From Bacillus sp. Y1 (lineage in GTDB: Bacteria; Bacillota; Bacilli; Bacillales; Cytobacillaceae), in the NCBI RefSeq assembly GCF_003586445.1, contig NZ_CP030028.1, positions 1,812,501 through 1,876,500 of the forward strand: a stretch of DNA of 64,000 bases, written 5' to 3'. Positions 26,042 to 34,537 of this stretch are shown piece after piece. Every line of letters starts with the position of its first letter. The first letter of the stretch is position 1. Both the position numbers and the translations under genes were made by a program. The notes beneath the pieces are model-generated. The model had not been told where the DNA came from. It saw only the letters and a program-made list of their open reading frames with translations, and did no database searches.

Positions 26042-27610
26042 ATGAAAAGAGTGGGAAAAGAACGTAATCTATTTACGGTATATGGAATTTTGGAGTCTTC
26101 ATCAAAAAATTATGGTCAAAATGAAGCATTATTTGATTTGAAAAGAGCAGTCACTTACTCACAGTTAAAAAGTGATGTTGATAAATTCGCAGTGGCTTTA
26201 ACGAAACGAGGGGTAAATAAAGGGGACCGTGTTGCAGTATCCTTACCCAATTGGTACGAAACAGTTGTTATTTTTTTTGCCGTAGCAAAAATTGGTGCTA
26301 TCCTTGTCCCGTTTAATCCTAAATATAAAGCTCATGAAGTGAACCATATACTAAAAAATTCTGAGCCAAAAGTAATCATTGTCTCTGAAGAATTTAACCA
26401 CAATTTTGGGTTGAGTGAGGTACTGTTTGTAGTAGAAGAGGTTATTACCGTCCGTTTTTGTTGGGAAGGACTCTTATCCTTTCACGAAATCATGAACGAG
26501 GAATCTATCAATCTTGGCGAAGTACCAATAGATGTAGATCAGGACGTATTTTGCATTTTATATACCTCTGGTACGACGGGTGTCCCAAAAGGCGTCATGG
26601 TTACTCACCGTAGTGTTGTACAATCTGCTAATACAATGGGTGTGGAACTCTTTTACTCCGAAAAAGATGTACTAATTCTTCCAGCTCCTTTATTTCACAT
26701 ATTTGGTATGGCAGTTAATTTGTTTTGCGCTGCCTTCACAGGTTCTCGTATCGTTTTATTGGAGAAGTTCCAACCAACTGAAATGCTCCGTTTAATTGAA
26801 CAGGAAAAAGTAACGATCTTAAATGGCGTACCTACCATGTTTATTAAACTACTAGAAGCGGAAAACTTCGATCACTATAATTTGTCTTCGCTACGAACTG
26901 GTGTTGTAGGAGCATCCCCTATTCCACCATCAAAGGTGAAAGAAATTCGGAATCGCATGGGAATTAACCTTTGCCAATCATTTGGAATCACTGAGACGGT
27001 TACTGTTACAATGACTCCTTACGATGATAACGAAAAGAATATTACAGAAACACTAGGAAAGCCAATTCCTGGAGTAGAGTTAAAAATTGTTGATAGTAAC
27101 CGTAACGCGTTGGCGCCTGGAGATAAAGGGGAAATCGCGATTAAGAGTTTTGGCACAATGAAGGGCTATTATAAAATGCCAGAGCATACAGCAGCAGTGA
27201 TCGATCATGAGAATTGGTACTATACAGGTGACCTTGGCACTCTTAATAATCAAGGCTATTTAACATTTGTTGGTAGAAAAAAAGAAATGATTATTCGGGG
27301 TGGACTTAATATTTACCCACAAGAAATTGAGTCTGTACTCGCAAGGCATCCAAAAATAGTAGAGTCTGCTGTTGTAGGTTTGCCTGATGAGACCCTTGGA
27401 GAATTAGTATGTGCGGTTGTTCAATTGAAAAGTGGCGAAGAGTGTACCGAGGAAGAAATCATCAATTATATAAAGAACCATATTGCCCTATATAAAGTCC
27501 CTCAAAAAGTAACTTTCACAAATAAATTCCCGGTAACAGCAAGTGGAAAAATTCAAAAAATAAAACTTCGTGAAGAAATAAGTAATAGTAATCCTACTAT
27601 TCAAAGGTAA
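26042..27610 (+). CDS. Acyl-CoA ligase (AMP-binding family)
   Basis: This enzyme should activate a carboxylic acid to its CoA thioester with ATP. The P-loop is ILYTSGTTGVPKGVMVTH, the adenylation motif is YYTGDLGTLNNQGYLTFVGR followed by KKEMIIRGGLNIYPQEIE, and the C-terminal lysine motif is PVTASGKIQKIKL. The length of about 520 residues is normal. The start is uncertain: ATG 26042 lies very close to GAGGGG, and GTG 26051 is better spaced. The chain length or aromatic nature of the substrate cannot be read. It begins the second part of the beta-oxidation cluster. Confidence 0.9.
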   Translation: MKRVGKERNLFTVYGILESSSKNYGQNEALFDLKRAVTYSQLKSDVDKFAVALTKRGVNKGDRVAVSLPNWYETVVIFFAVAKIGAILVPFNPKYKAHEVNHILKNSEPKVIIVSEEFNHNFGLSEVLFVVEEVITVRFCWEGLLSFHEIMNEESINLGEVPIDVDQDVFCILYTSGTTGVPKGVMVTHRSVVQSANTMGVELFYSEKDVLILPAPLFHIFGMAVNLFCAAFTGSRIVLLEKFQPTEMLRLIEQEKVTILNGVPTMFIKLLEAENFDHYNLSSLRTGVVGASPIPPSKVKEIRNRMGINLCQSFGITETVTVTMTPYDDNEKNITETLGKPIPGVELKIVDSNRNALAPGDKGEIAIKSFGTMKGYYKMPEHTAAVIDHENWYYTGDLGTLNNQGYLTFVGRKKEMIIRGGLNIYPQEIESVLARHPKIVESAVVGLPDETLGELVCAVVQLKSGEECTEEEIINYIKNHIALYKVPQKVTFTNKFPVTASGKIQKIKLREEISNSNPTIQR

Positions 27611-27624
27611 AGGAGGTAAGGAAA

Positions 27625-28044
27625 ATGAAATCGGAATATCATTTTCAAGTACGTTGGGGAGATACGGACGCGGCAGGTATCGTTTATTATCCAAATTTCT
27701 TTAAATGGATGGATGAAGCAACACATGCTTTTTTTACAAAAATAGGTTATCCTTCTTCAAAGCTTTTTGCAGATCAGCAAATTGGGGTACCTCTCTTAGA
27801 GGCGAATTGTGCATTCAAGAGCCCACTCGTGTTTGAAGACCATATTGTTGTACAAAGCTCCATAGAAGAGTTGCATAATAAAGTCTTTAAAATTAAGCAT
27901 GTTTTTATAAAAGATGGCCAAATCGTTGCCGAAGGTTATGGCGTCCGTGCATGGGCCTCTTTTACTGGTAAACCAAAAGCCCAAACTATCCCAGACTATA
28001 TTCGTGAAAAGATGGTATCTCAAGTCAAAGCAATGGAGGGATAG
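27625..28044 (+). CDS. Hotdog-fold acyl-CoA thioesterase (4HBT/YbgC type)
   Basis: This 139-residue hotdog thioesterase begins with the signature VRWGDTDAAGIVYYPNFFKW. The Asp before AGIVYYPN is the catalytic residue in 4-hydroxybenzoyl-CoA thioesterase and YbgC. AAAGGAGG precedes the ATG. It lies between an acyl-CoA ligase and an acyl-CoA dehydrogenase, so it may release stalled CoA intermediates or an aromatic acid. The 4HBT-like motif makes an aromatic acyl-CoA substrate possible but not proven. Confidence 0.88.
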   Translation: MKSEYHFQVRWGDTDAAGIVYYPNFFKWMDEATHAFFTKIGYPSSKLFADQQIGVPLLEANCAFKSPLVFEDHIVVQSSIEELHNKVFKIKHVFIKDGQIVAEGYGVRAWASFTGKPKAQTIPDYIREKMVSQVKAMEG

Positions 28045-28048
28045 TTAA

Positions 28049-29752
28049 ATGCTTATTGAAAAAAGGCGAAATCATCCATTTTTATATACCGGTAGATTAC
28101 TAGGCGACATTCTTACACCAGAGGACTTTCATGATGAACATCAAATGCTAGCAGATTTGGCAAGTAAATTTGTCATGAACGAGGTTTATCCAAAGTTAGA
28201 AAAAATTGAAAATCAGGAGTTCGAGGAAACTGTTTCATTAATGAAAAAAACTGGTGAACTAGGTCTTATTCGTGCAGATATCCCAGAAGAGGACGGTGGT
28301 CTTGGATTAGGGAAGGTTAGTGCAACCATTATTTCTGAAAAGATGGCACTTGGTCGTTCGTTTGCTATTACTTTTGGAGGGCAAACCGGAATTGGAGCAT
28401 TACCTATTGCTTATTTTGGAACGAATTCCCAAAAGGATAGGTATCTTCCAGAAATTTTGAGCGGGGAAAAAATTGCTGCATATGCTTTGACAGAACCATC
28501 TTCAGGAACAGATGCAATGAGTGTGAAAACAATAGCCGTCTTATCTCAGTGTGGAAATTATTATGTATTAAATGGGGAAAAACAATGGATTACAAATTCT
28601 GCGTTCGCTGATATTTTTATCGTGTATGCGAAAGTGGATGGGACACAGTTTACCGCCTTTATTGTTGAAAAGAGCTTTAGAGGTGTGTCTACAAGTGCAG
28701 AAGAAAAGAAGATGGGGCTTAAAGGGTCTTCTACTCGATCACTTATTTTAGAAAATGTACGAGTTCCTATTGAAAATGTTATTGGAGAAGTAGGTCGGGG
28801 ACATAAAATTGCTTTTAACGTATTAAACATCGGCCGTCATAAGATTTCTGCAACATCACTCGGTACAGCTAAACGAGCAATTGAACTGGGAGTAAAATAT
28901 GCCAACCAACGCATGCAATTTGGTCAGTGTCTTTCTACCTTTAATCTAATTAAGAATAAAGTGGCTGATATGGTAATTAAGACTTATGTCAATGAAAGTG
29001 CTATCTATAGAACAGCGGGAATGATGGAAGAAGGCTTCGATTATATGAAAAAAACTGGGGATGATTTTGCTACTACAATTGCACTTTATGCAGTAGAGTG
29101 TTCCATTAATAAAGTCATGTCTACAGAAGCTTTAGATGAAATTGTTGATGAGGCGGTTCAGATTCACGGTGGTTACGGTTATATGAGAGAGTATGAAATT
29201 GAAACACTATATCGTGACTCTAGAATTAATCGAATCTTTGAGGGAACAAATGAAATTAATAGACTACTCATTGCCACCACTGTCTTTAAAAACCATGAAG
29301 ATTTATCTGAAGGCAAAGAGTGGAAAAATGGGTTACTTCAACATGAAAGACAGATTCTTCAACTAATAAAAAAACTATTTCATGCTGCTATTCAGTCTAT
29401 AAATAAGAATAACCTTAGTAATTTTCAAATAGAGCAAGAAATTGCCGTATTACTTGCTGATATGGTTATTACTATTTACGCTATTGAAAGCGCTATTTTA
29501 AGAACGGAAAAATTAATCATGAGATTGGGAGAGGAAAAGAACAGACAGAAGCTTGATTGTACTAGAGTATATACTCATGAAGCTTCTCAACAGATTGCAC
29601 TCAGGGCATTAAACATGATTAACCATTTTGGTGATGAAGAAATCTTTTCTCGATTTGCTAGTCGTTTGATCATGAGCAGTTCAGAAAATAATGTGTTAAT
29701 CAAACGAAGAATTGCTGATGTTGTACTAGAGAAAGAACGTTATTATTGTTAA
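28049..29752 (+). CDS. Acyl-CoA dehydrogenase, FadE-like
   Basis: This FAD enzyme introduces the 2,3 double bond in acyl-CoA. Its 567 residues resemble Bacillus FadE along the whole length, including a C-terminal extension of about 150 residues beyond the basic fold. FAD/substrate segments are AAYALTEPSSGTDA and WITNSAFADIFIVYAK. The end of the catalytic domain, HGGYGYMREYEIETLYRDSR with INRIFEGTNEINR, contains the base-Glu motif. GGAGGG lies in the end of the thioesterase gene, only 4 bases upstream. Confidence 0.92.
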   Translation: MLIEKRRNHPFLYTGRLLGDILTPEDFHDEHQMLADLASKFVMNEVYPKLEKIENQEFEETVSLMKKTGELGLIRADIPEEDGGLGLGKVSATIISEKMALGRSFAITFGGQTGIGALPIAYFGTNSQKDRYLPEILSGEKIAAYALTEPSSGTDAMSVKTIAVLSQCGNYYVLNGEKQWITNSAFADIFIVYAKVDGTQFTAFIVEKSFRGVSTSAEEKKMGLKGSSTRSLILENVRVPIENVIGEVGRGHKIAFNVLNIGRHKISATSLGTAKRAIELGVKYANQRMQFGQCLSTFNLIKNKVADMVIKTYVNESAIYRTAGMMEEGFDYMKKTGDDFATTIALYAVECSINKVMSTEALDEIVDEAVQIHGGYGYMREYEIETLYRDSRINRIFEGTNEINRLLIATTVFKNHEDLSEGKEWKNGLLQHERQILQLIKKLFHAAIQSINKNNLSNFQIEQEIAVLLADMVITIYAIESAILRTEKLIMRLGEEKNRQKLDCTRVYTHEASQQIALRALNMINHFGDEEIFSRFASRLIMSSSENNVLIKRRIADVVLEKERYYC

Positions 29753-29796
29753 TTTGTTCGCAAACATCTGAGCGTTTTTATAAGGAGTTGTTAGAC

Positions 29797-30972
29797 ATGA
29801 GCAGTATCGTTTTGCTGGAGGGGGCACGGACAGCATTTACAGAAATTTCAGGTACCTTTAGAGGTATATCAGCGACCGATTTAGGGGTGGAAGCTGCACG
29901 AGGAGCGATTTTAAAAGCGAATATTAATCCCGAAGATATTGATCAGGTCGTCTTCGCAAATGTTCAACAATCAAGTAAGGATGCACATATCTTGGCTCGT
30001 CATATTGGTTTAAAGGCTGGATTACCAATACATGTGCCAGCTTTAACCATTAATCGCTTATGCGGGAGTGGTGTAGAAGCCATTATAACAGCAGCACGAT
30101 ATATTTTAACTGGAGAAGCAAATGCTGTCCTTGCTGGTGGAACAGAAAGTATGAGTAATGTTCCTCATGTTATTCCAGGGATGAGGTGGGGTAGTCCGCT
30201 TGGGGGCCCAGGCATTGAAGACTGGGTTTGGGACGGATTATACGATACCGTTGGTGACTGCACGATGGCTGATACAGCAGAAAATTTAGCTGAAAAATAT
30301 GGAATTTCCCGTGAAGAGGCAGACAGTCATGCACTTACCAGTCATGAACGGGCTCTAGCCGCAATTGAAAAAGGATATATGGCAGAAGAAATAGTTTCAG
30401 TTACAGCAAAAGAAAGAAAAGGAAGCAAAATCGTTAATCAGGATGAGCATGTCCGAAAAACAAGCATGGAGAAGCTTGCGAAGTTAATACCTCGTTTTAG
30501 AGAGAATGGAATTGTCACGCCAGGAAATGCAAGTGGGATGGTCGATGGGGCAGCATCAGTTATTGTCACTTCTAGTGAATTTACCGCCGAAAAAGGATTA
30601 AAGCCAATCGCAAGACTAGTATCGTGGGCAGTGGTTGGTGTAGAACCAAAATATATGGGGATTGGACCTGTTCCAGCCATTCAAAGTGCATTGCAAAAAG
30701 CAAACCTTACATTGAAGGATTTGGACTTAATCGAAATCAATGAAGCATTCTCGGCACAGTATATTGCTTGTCAAAAAGAGCTAGGGTTTGATCCTCAAAT
30801 TGGAAATGTAAATGGTGGTGCGATTGCTCTAGGACACCCACTTGCCGCTAGTGGGACGAGAATTACTCTTTCTCTAGCTTATGAATTACAGAGACGTGGT
30901 GGAAAATATGGTGCATCTGCTGTGTGCATAGGTGGGGGACAAGGAATCGCCACGATTTGGGAGAGGTTATAA
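29797..30972 (+). CDS. Thiolase (acetyl-CoA C-acyltransferase)
   Basis: This enzyme cleaves 3-ketoacyl-CoA with CoA, or condenses two acetyl-CoA. It has 391 residues from the ATG at 29797, chosen because AAGGAG lies just before it. The acyl-accepting Cys is Cys89 in INRLCGSGVEA. The second active-site elements are the His in NGGAIALGHPLAASGTR and the Cys in AVCIGGGQG. It is the last enzyme of the cluster, and with 24313, 25186 and 28049 completes a beta-oxidation cycle encoded as separate proteins. Confidence 0.93.
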   Translation: MSSIVLLEGARTAFTEISGTFRGISATDLGVEAARGAILKANINPEDIDQVVFANVQQSSKDAHILARHIGLKAGLPIHVPALTINRLCGSGVEAIITAARYILTGEANAVLAGGTESMSNVPHVIPGMRWGSPLGGPGIEDWVWDGLYDTVGDCTMADTAENLAEKYGISREEADSHALTSHERALAAIEKGYMAEEIVSVTAKERKGSKIVNQDEHVRKTSMEKLAKLIPRFRENGIVTPGNASGMVDGAASVIVTSSEFTAEKGLKPIARLVSWAVVGVEPKYMGIGPVPAIQSALQKANLTLKDLDLIEINEAFSAQYIACQKELGFDPQIGNVNGGAIALGHPLAASGTRITLSLAYELQRRGGKYGASAVCIGGGQGIATIWERL

Positions 30973-31009
30973 AAGGTATTTAAATATTAATTTGGAAAAA
31001 AGTAAATTT

Positions 31010-31047
31010 GATCGCACGGTGAGCTTTTCACAAGTGCGATTTTTTTG
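31010..31047 (+). terminator. Terminator of the acyl-CoA operon
   Basis: ATCGCAC (31011-31017) pairs with GTGCGAT (31034-31040), with inner GTGA/TCAC pairing, followed by seven T's. Confidence 0.82.
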
Positions 31048-31068
31048 TACACAGAAAAGGAATCAAAA

Positions 31069-31111
31069 AGAGACAAAACGAGACATATGTCTCACTTTGT
31101 CTCTTTTTTTA
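31069..31111 (+). terminator. Nested palindrome: terminator and possible AcoR enhancer site
   Basis: AGAGACAAA (31069-31077) pairs with TTTGTCTCT (31096-31104), and GAGAC (31080-31084) with GTCTC (31089-31093), followed by TTTTTTT. As DNA this gives two GAGACA half-sites facing two TGTCTC half-sites. It lies 50-90 bases upstream of the sigma-54 promoter, where an enhancer-binding activator would sit. The terminator role is clear; the enhancer role is inferred. Confidence 0.65.
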
Positions 31112-31155
31112 TCTCTGAATTTATTTTGAAACCCATAAAGTATTGGCTTTTCATG

Positions 31156-31172
31156 TTGGCACAGTTCATGCA
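31156..31172 (+). promoter_or_regulatory. Sigma-54 (-24/-12) promoter of the aco operon
   Basis: TTGGCAC (31156-31162), five bases, then ATGCA (31168-31172) match the TGGCAC-N5-TTGCA consensus with GG and GC correctly spaced. The start site would be near 31183, 32 bases before acoA. The linked activator gene acoR supports this. Confidence 0.88.
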
Positions 31173-31214
31173 TTAAAAATGGTGTAATGAATTTTTCCTG
31201 GGAGGTTGGAATAA

Positions 31215-32207
31215 ATGAGAGCATTGGAAAGCAAGGATGTGGCTTTAACTAAGGAAAAAGCACAGTGGATGTATCAAAAGATGTTAGAGATTCGTAATTT
31301 TGAGGACAGGGTTCATGAGTTATTTGCACAAGGGATCTTGCCGGGTTTTGTTCACTTATATGCTGGAGAAGAAGCAGTAGCTGTTGGGGTATGTGCCCAT
31401 TTAAATGATAAAGATAGCATTACAAGTACTCATCGTGGGCATGGACATTGTATTGCTAAAGGATGCGATTTGAATGGTATGATGGCTGAAATTTATGGAA
31501 AGGTGACAGGATTATGTAGAGGTAAGGGCGGTTCTATGCACATTGCGGATCTTGATAAAGGGATGCTTGGTGCGAATGGAATTGTTGGTGGCGGATTTCC
31601 ACTCGCTTGTGGATCGGCTCTTACGGCTAAGTATAAAAAGACTAATAATGTAAGCGTTTGCTTCTTTGGGGATGGTGCTCAAAACCACGGGACTTTCCAT
31701 GAAGGAATTAATCTAGCTGCAATTTGGAAGCTTCCTGTTGTGTTTGTTGCTGAAAATAATGGCTATGCAGAAGCCACTCCTTTTTCCTATGCGTCTAGCT
31801 GTAAATCGATTGTTGATCGTGCGAGTGCCTATAACATTCCTGGTATTAAAGTCGATGGGAAGGATGTTCTTGCCGTTTACCAAGCGGCTGAGGAAGCAGT
31901 TCAAAGAGCAAGACGTGGGGAAGGTCCTACTCTTATTGAGTGCGTAACGTATCGTAATTACGGTCACTTCGAAGGGGATGCTCAAAAATACAAGACAGAA
32001 CAAGAAAAGCTAGAGCATAAGACGGATAAAGACGCAATCTTACTCTTTAGAAATCATATTGCGAGCGAACAGATGTTAACAGAACAAGAATTAGTTGAGT
32101 TAGAAAAATCGGTTGAAGAAGCAGTAAAACAAGCGGTGAAGTTTAGTGAAGATAGTCCATATCCTAACGCCTCTGATTTATTAACCGATGTGTATGTGTC
32201 TTATTAA
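31215..32207 (+). CDS. acoA: Acetoin dehydrogenase E1 alpha subunit
   Basis: This is the thiamine-diphosphate subunit of the acetoin dehydrogenase complex, which cleaves acetoin to acetaldehyde and acetyl-CoA. It has 330 residues. The TPP/magnesium motif is CFFGDGAQNHGTFHEGINLA ending in AENN, and SITSTHRGHGHCIAKG and GKGGSMHIAD are typical of E1 alpha. GGGAGG precedes the ATG. It is the first gene of acoABCL. Assignment to acetoin rather than pyruvate follows from the sigma-54 promoter, acoR and butanediol dehydrogenase next to it. Confidence 0.93.
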   Translation: MRALESKDVALTKEKAQWMYQKMLEIRNFEDRVHELFAQGILPGFVHLYAGEEAVAVGVCAHLNDKDSITSTHRGHGHCIAKGCDLNGMMAEIYGKVTGLCRGKGGSMHIADLDKGMLGANGIVGGGFPLACGSALTAKYKKTNNVSVCFFGDGAQNHGTFHEGINLAAIWKLPVVFVAENNGYAEATPFSYASSCKSIVDRASAYNIPGIKVDGKDVLAVYQAAEEAVQRARRGEGPTLIECVTYRNYGHFEGDAQKYKTEQEKLEHKTDKDAILLFRNHIASEQMLTEQELVELEKSVEEAVKQAVKFSEDSPYPNASDLLTDVYVSY

Positions 32208-32240
32208 TTAATATGATCCATATAAAAGGAGGATTCAATC

Positions 32241-33269
32241 ATGACAAGAAAATTGAGTATGTCAGCTGCAATCAATGAGGCTATGAAACTAGCGATGCGA
32301 AAAGATGAAAATGTCATTTTAATGGGTGAGGATGTTGCTGGAGGAGCGCAAGTTGACCATCTACAGGATGAAGATGCATGGGGCGGTGTACTAGGAGTAA
32401 CAAAAGGGCTAGTACAGGAATTTGGTCGTGACCGAATTTTAGATACTCCAATTTCAGAAGCTGGTTATATGGGGGCAGCCATGGCAGCGGCTTCCACAGG
32501 GCTCAGACCAATTGCGGAGCTCATGTTTAATGACTTTATCGGAAGCTGTTTAGATGAAGTATTAAATCAGGGAGCAAAGTTCCGTTATATGTTTGGTGGG
32601 AAAGCACAGGTGCCTGTGACGATTCGGACGATGCATGGAGCAGGTTTTAGAGCAGCAGCCCAGCATTCTCAAAGTTTGTATGCGCTGTTTACTGCGATTC
32701 CAGGTGTGAAAGTGGTTGTTCCATCTACCCCATATGAAGCCAAGGGATTATTGCTTGCGTCCATTGAAGATAATGACCCAGTCATCTTTTTTGAGGATAA
32801 AACACTTTATAACATGACAGGTGATGTTCCAGAAGGATATTATACGATTCCATTAGGAAAAGCAGATATCAAACGCGAAGGTTCTGATGTGACGATCGTT
32901 GCAATCGGGAAGCAGGTGCATATCGCATTAGAAGCTGCAGCCACACTTGCAGCAAGTGGAATTGAAGTGGAGGTAGTAGATCCTCGAAGTCTTTCACCAT
33001 TAGACGAAGAAACGATTCTTTCGTCGGTATCAAAAACGAATCGACTGATCGTTATTGATGAAGCAAATCCAAGATGTAGTATTGCAACAGACATCGCAGC
33101 GCTTGTCGCAGATAAAGGGTTTGACACCCTTGATGCACCAATTAAGCGGATCACTGCACCACATACTCCAGTACCATTCTCGCCTCCATTAGAGGACATT
33201 TATTTACCGAAGCCAGAACGTGTGGTCAAAGTGGTGTCTGAATTGTTAGGTACACCAATTGAAGTATAG
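32241..33269 (+). CDS. acoB: Acetoin dehydrogenase E1 beta subunit
   Basis: This partner of AcoA in the E1 heterotetramer has 342 residues. E1 beta landmarks are ENVILMGEDVAGG, DTPISEAGYMGAAMAAA and the C-terminal transketolase domain beginning SDVTIVAIGKQVHIALEA. AAAGGAGG lies before the ATG, 33 bases after the acoA stop. Length is normal. Confidence 0.93.
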   Translation: MTRKLSMSAAINEAMKLAMRKDENVILMGEDVAGGAQVDHLQDEDAWGGVLGVTKGLVQEFGRDRILDTPISEAGYMGAAMAAASTGLRPIAELMFNDFIGSCLDEVLNQGAKFRYMFGGKAQVPVTIRTMHGAGFRAAAQHSQSLYALFTAIPGVKVVVPSTPYEAKGLLLASIEDNDPVIFFEDKTLYNMTGDVPEGYYTIPLGKADIKREGSDVTIVAIGKQVHIALEAAATLAASGIEVEVVDPRSLSPLDEETILSSVSKTNRLIVIDEANPRCSIATDIAALVADKGFDTLDAPIKRITAPHTPVPFSPPLEDIYLPKPERVVKVVSELLGTPIEV

Positions 33270-33295
33270 ATAGAGAGCTGGAAGGAGAGAAAATC

Positions 33296-34522
33296 ATGGC
33301 GGTAGAAGTCGTAATGCCCAAACTGGGAATGGCTATGAAAGAAGGGACTGTTTCCGTATGGAACAAAACAGTTGGTGATGCGGTCGGAAAAGGTGAGCCG
33401 ATTGCCAGTGTAAGCTCCGAAAAAATTGAAATTGATGTTGAGTCTCCAGCAGAAGGAACCGTATTGCAAATTGCGGTTCCGGAAGGCGAAGGAGTTCCGC
33501 CCGGTACAGTCATTTGTTATATCGGAATTCCTGGAGAGGAAATAGCCACGGGCACGAAAAATCAAGAAACAGAAGGAAAAAAAGTTGCTTCTGTGCAGTT
33601 GGAACAAACCGAGCCTAAACATCAGACGAGAGCAGCTCGCGATCGTATAAAAATTTCCCCTGTTGCTAGAAAAATGGCTGAGGCTGGAGGATTAGATATT
33701 GAAAATATTCAAGGAACCGGGCCAGGTGGAAGAATTACGAAGGAAGATGTACAAGAAGTTTTAAAGCAAGCTCGTCCGACAAAAGTAGAACAGGTTAAAG
33801 AGCCTGAATCTGCTTCTGTAAAAACTGTAGCAGAGACTCAACAAATCCCTGTTACCGGAATTCGAAAGGTCATTGCAGAAAGAATGTACGATAGCCTTCA
33901 AAAATCAGCCCAACTTACGATAAACATGAAAGTGGATGTAACGAAGGTAATTACCTTACAGAAGGAAACAGCAGAACTGGTTCAAAATCATTATGACAAT
34001 AAGCTAACTATAACGGATTTTATTGCTAGAGCAGTTGTGCTTTCACTTCAGCAACATCTGCAAATGAATAGCGCTTATATAGATGACAAAATTCATGTAT
34101 ACAAACAGGTTCATATTGGTATGGCCGTTGCGCTTGAAAGAGGATTAGTGGTACCTGTGATTAAAGAAGCAGACAAATTAACGCTTATTGATTTATCAAA
34201 AAGCATTAAAACACTCGCAACAAAAGCTAGAAAAGGCCAGCTTAGTCATGAAGAGATGCAGGGTTCCACGTTTACGATAAGTAATCTAGGCGCATATGGT
34301 GTGGATCATTTCACCCCTGTGTTAAATCCACCTGAAGCTGGAATTCTCGGGGTAGGTGCTGTCTATGATACCCCAGTATTTGTTGGTGAGAACATTGAGA
34401 GAAGAAGTATTTTACCCCTCAGTTTGACGTTTGATCACCGAGTTCTTGATGGGGCTCCTGCTGCTGCATTTTTACAAAACGTGAAAAAGTTTTTAGAAGA
34501 CCCAATTACGATGCTTTTTTAG
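33296..34522 (+). CDS. acoC: Acetoin dehydrogenase E2 (dihydrolipoyl acyltransferase)
   Basis: This core acyltransferase of the complex has 408 residues. An N-terminal lipoyl domain (about 1-80) has its lipoylated Lys43 in VSSEKIEIDVESPA. A linker leads to the E1/E3-binding domain (about 118-155, ISPVARKMAEAGGLDIENIQ). The catalytic domain ends in DHRVLDGAPAAAFL with His381 and Asp385. One lipoyl domain is usual for AcoC. The ATG follows GAAGGAGAG, 26 bases after acoB. Confidence 0.93.
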   Translation: MAVEVVMPKLGMAMKEGTVSVWNKTVGDAVGKGEPIASVSSEKIEIDVESPAEGTVLQIAVPEGEGVPPGTVICYIGIPGEEIATGTKNQETEGKKVASVQLEQTEPKHQTRAARDRIKISPVARKMAEAGGLDIENIQGTGPGGRITKEDVQEVLKQARPTKVEQVKEPESASVKTVAETQQIPVTGIRKVIAERMYDSLQKSAQLTINMKVDVTKVITLQKETAELVQNHYDNKLTITDFIARAVVLSLQQHLQMNSAYIDDKIHVYKQVHIGMAVALERGLVVPVIKEADKLTLIDLSKSIKTLATKARKGQLSHEEMQGSTFTISNLGAYGVDHFTPVLNPPEAGILGVGAVYDTPVFVGENIERRSILPLSLTFDHRVLDGAPAAAFLQNVKKFLEDPITMLF

Positions 34523-34537
34523 AAGGAAGGGAGTTCA

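Noticed and set aside
33200..33622. 140-codon minus-strand frame across acoB/acoC
   Set aside because: It lies antisense over the lipoyl domain of acoC and has no start signals.
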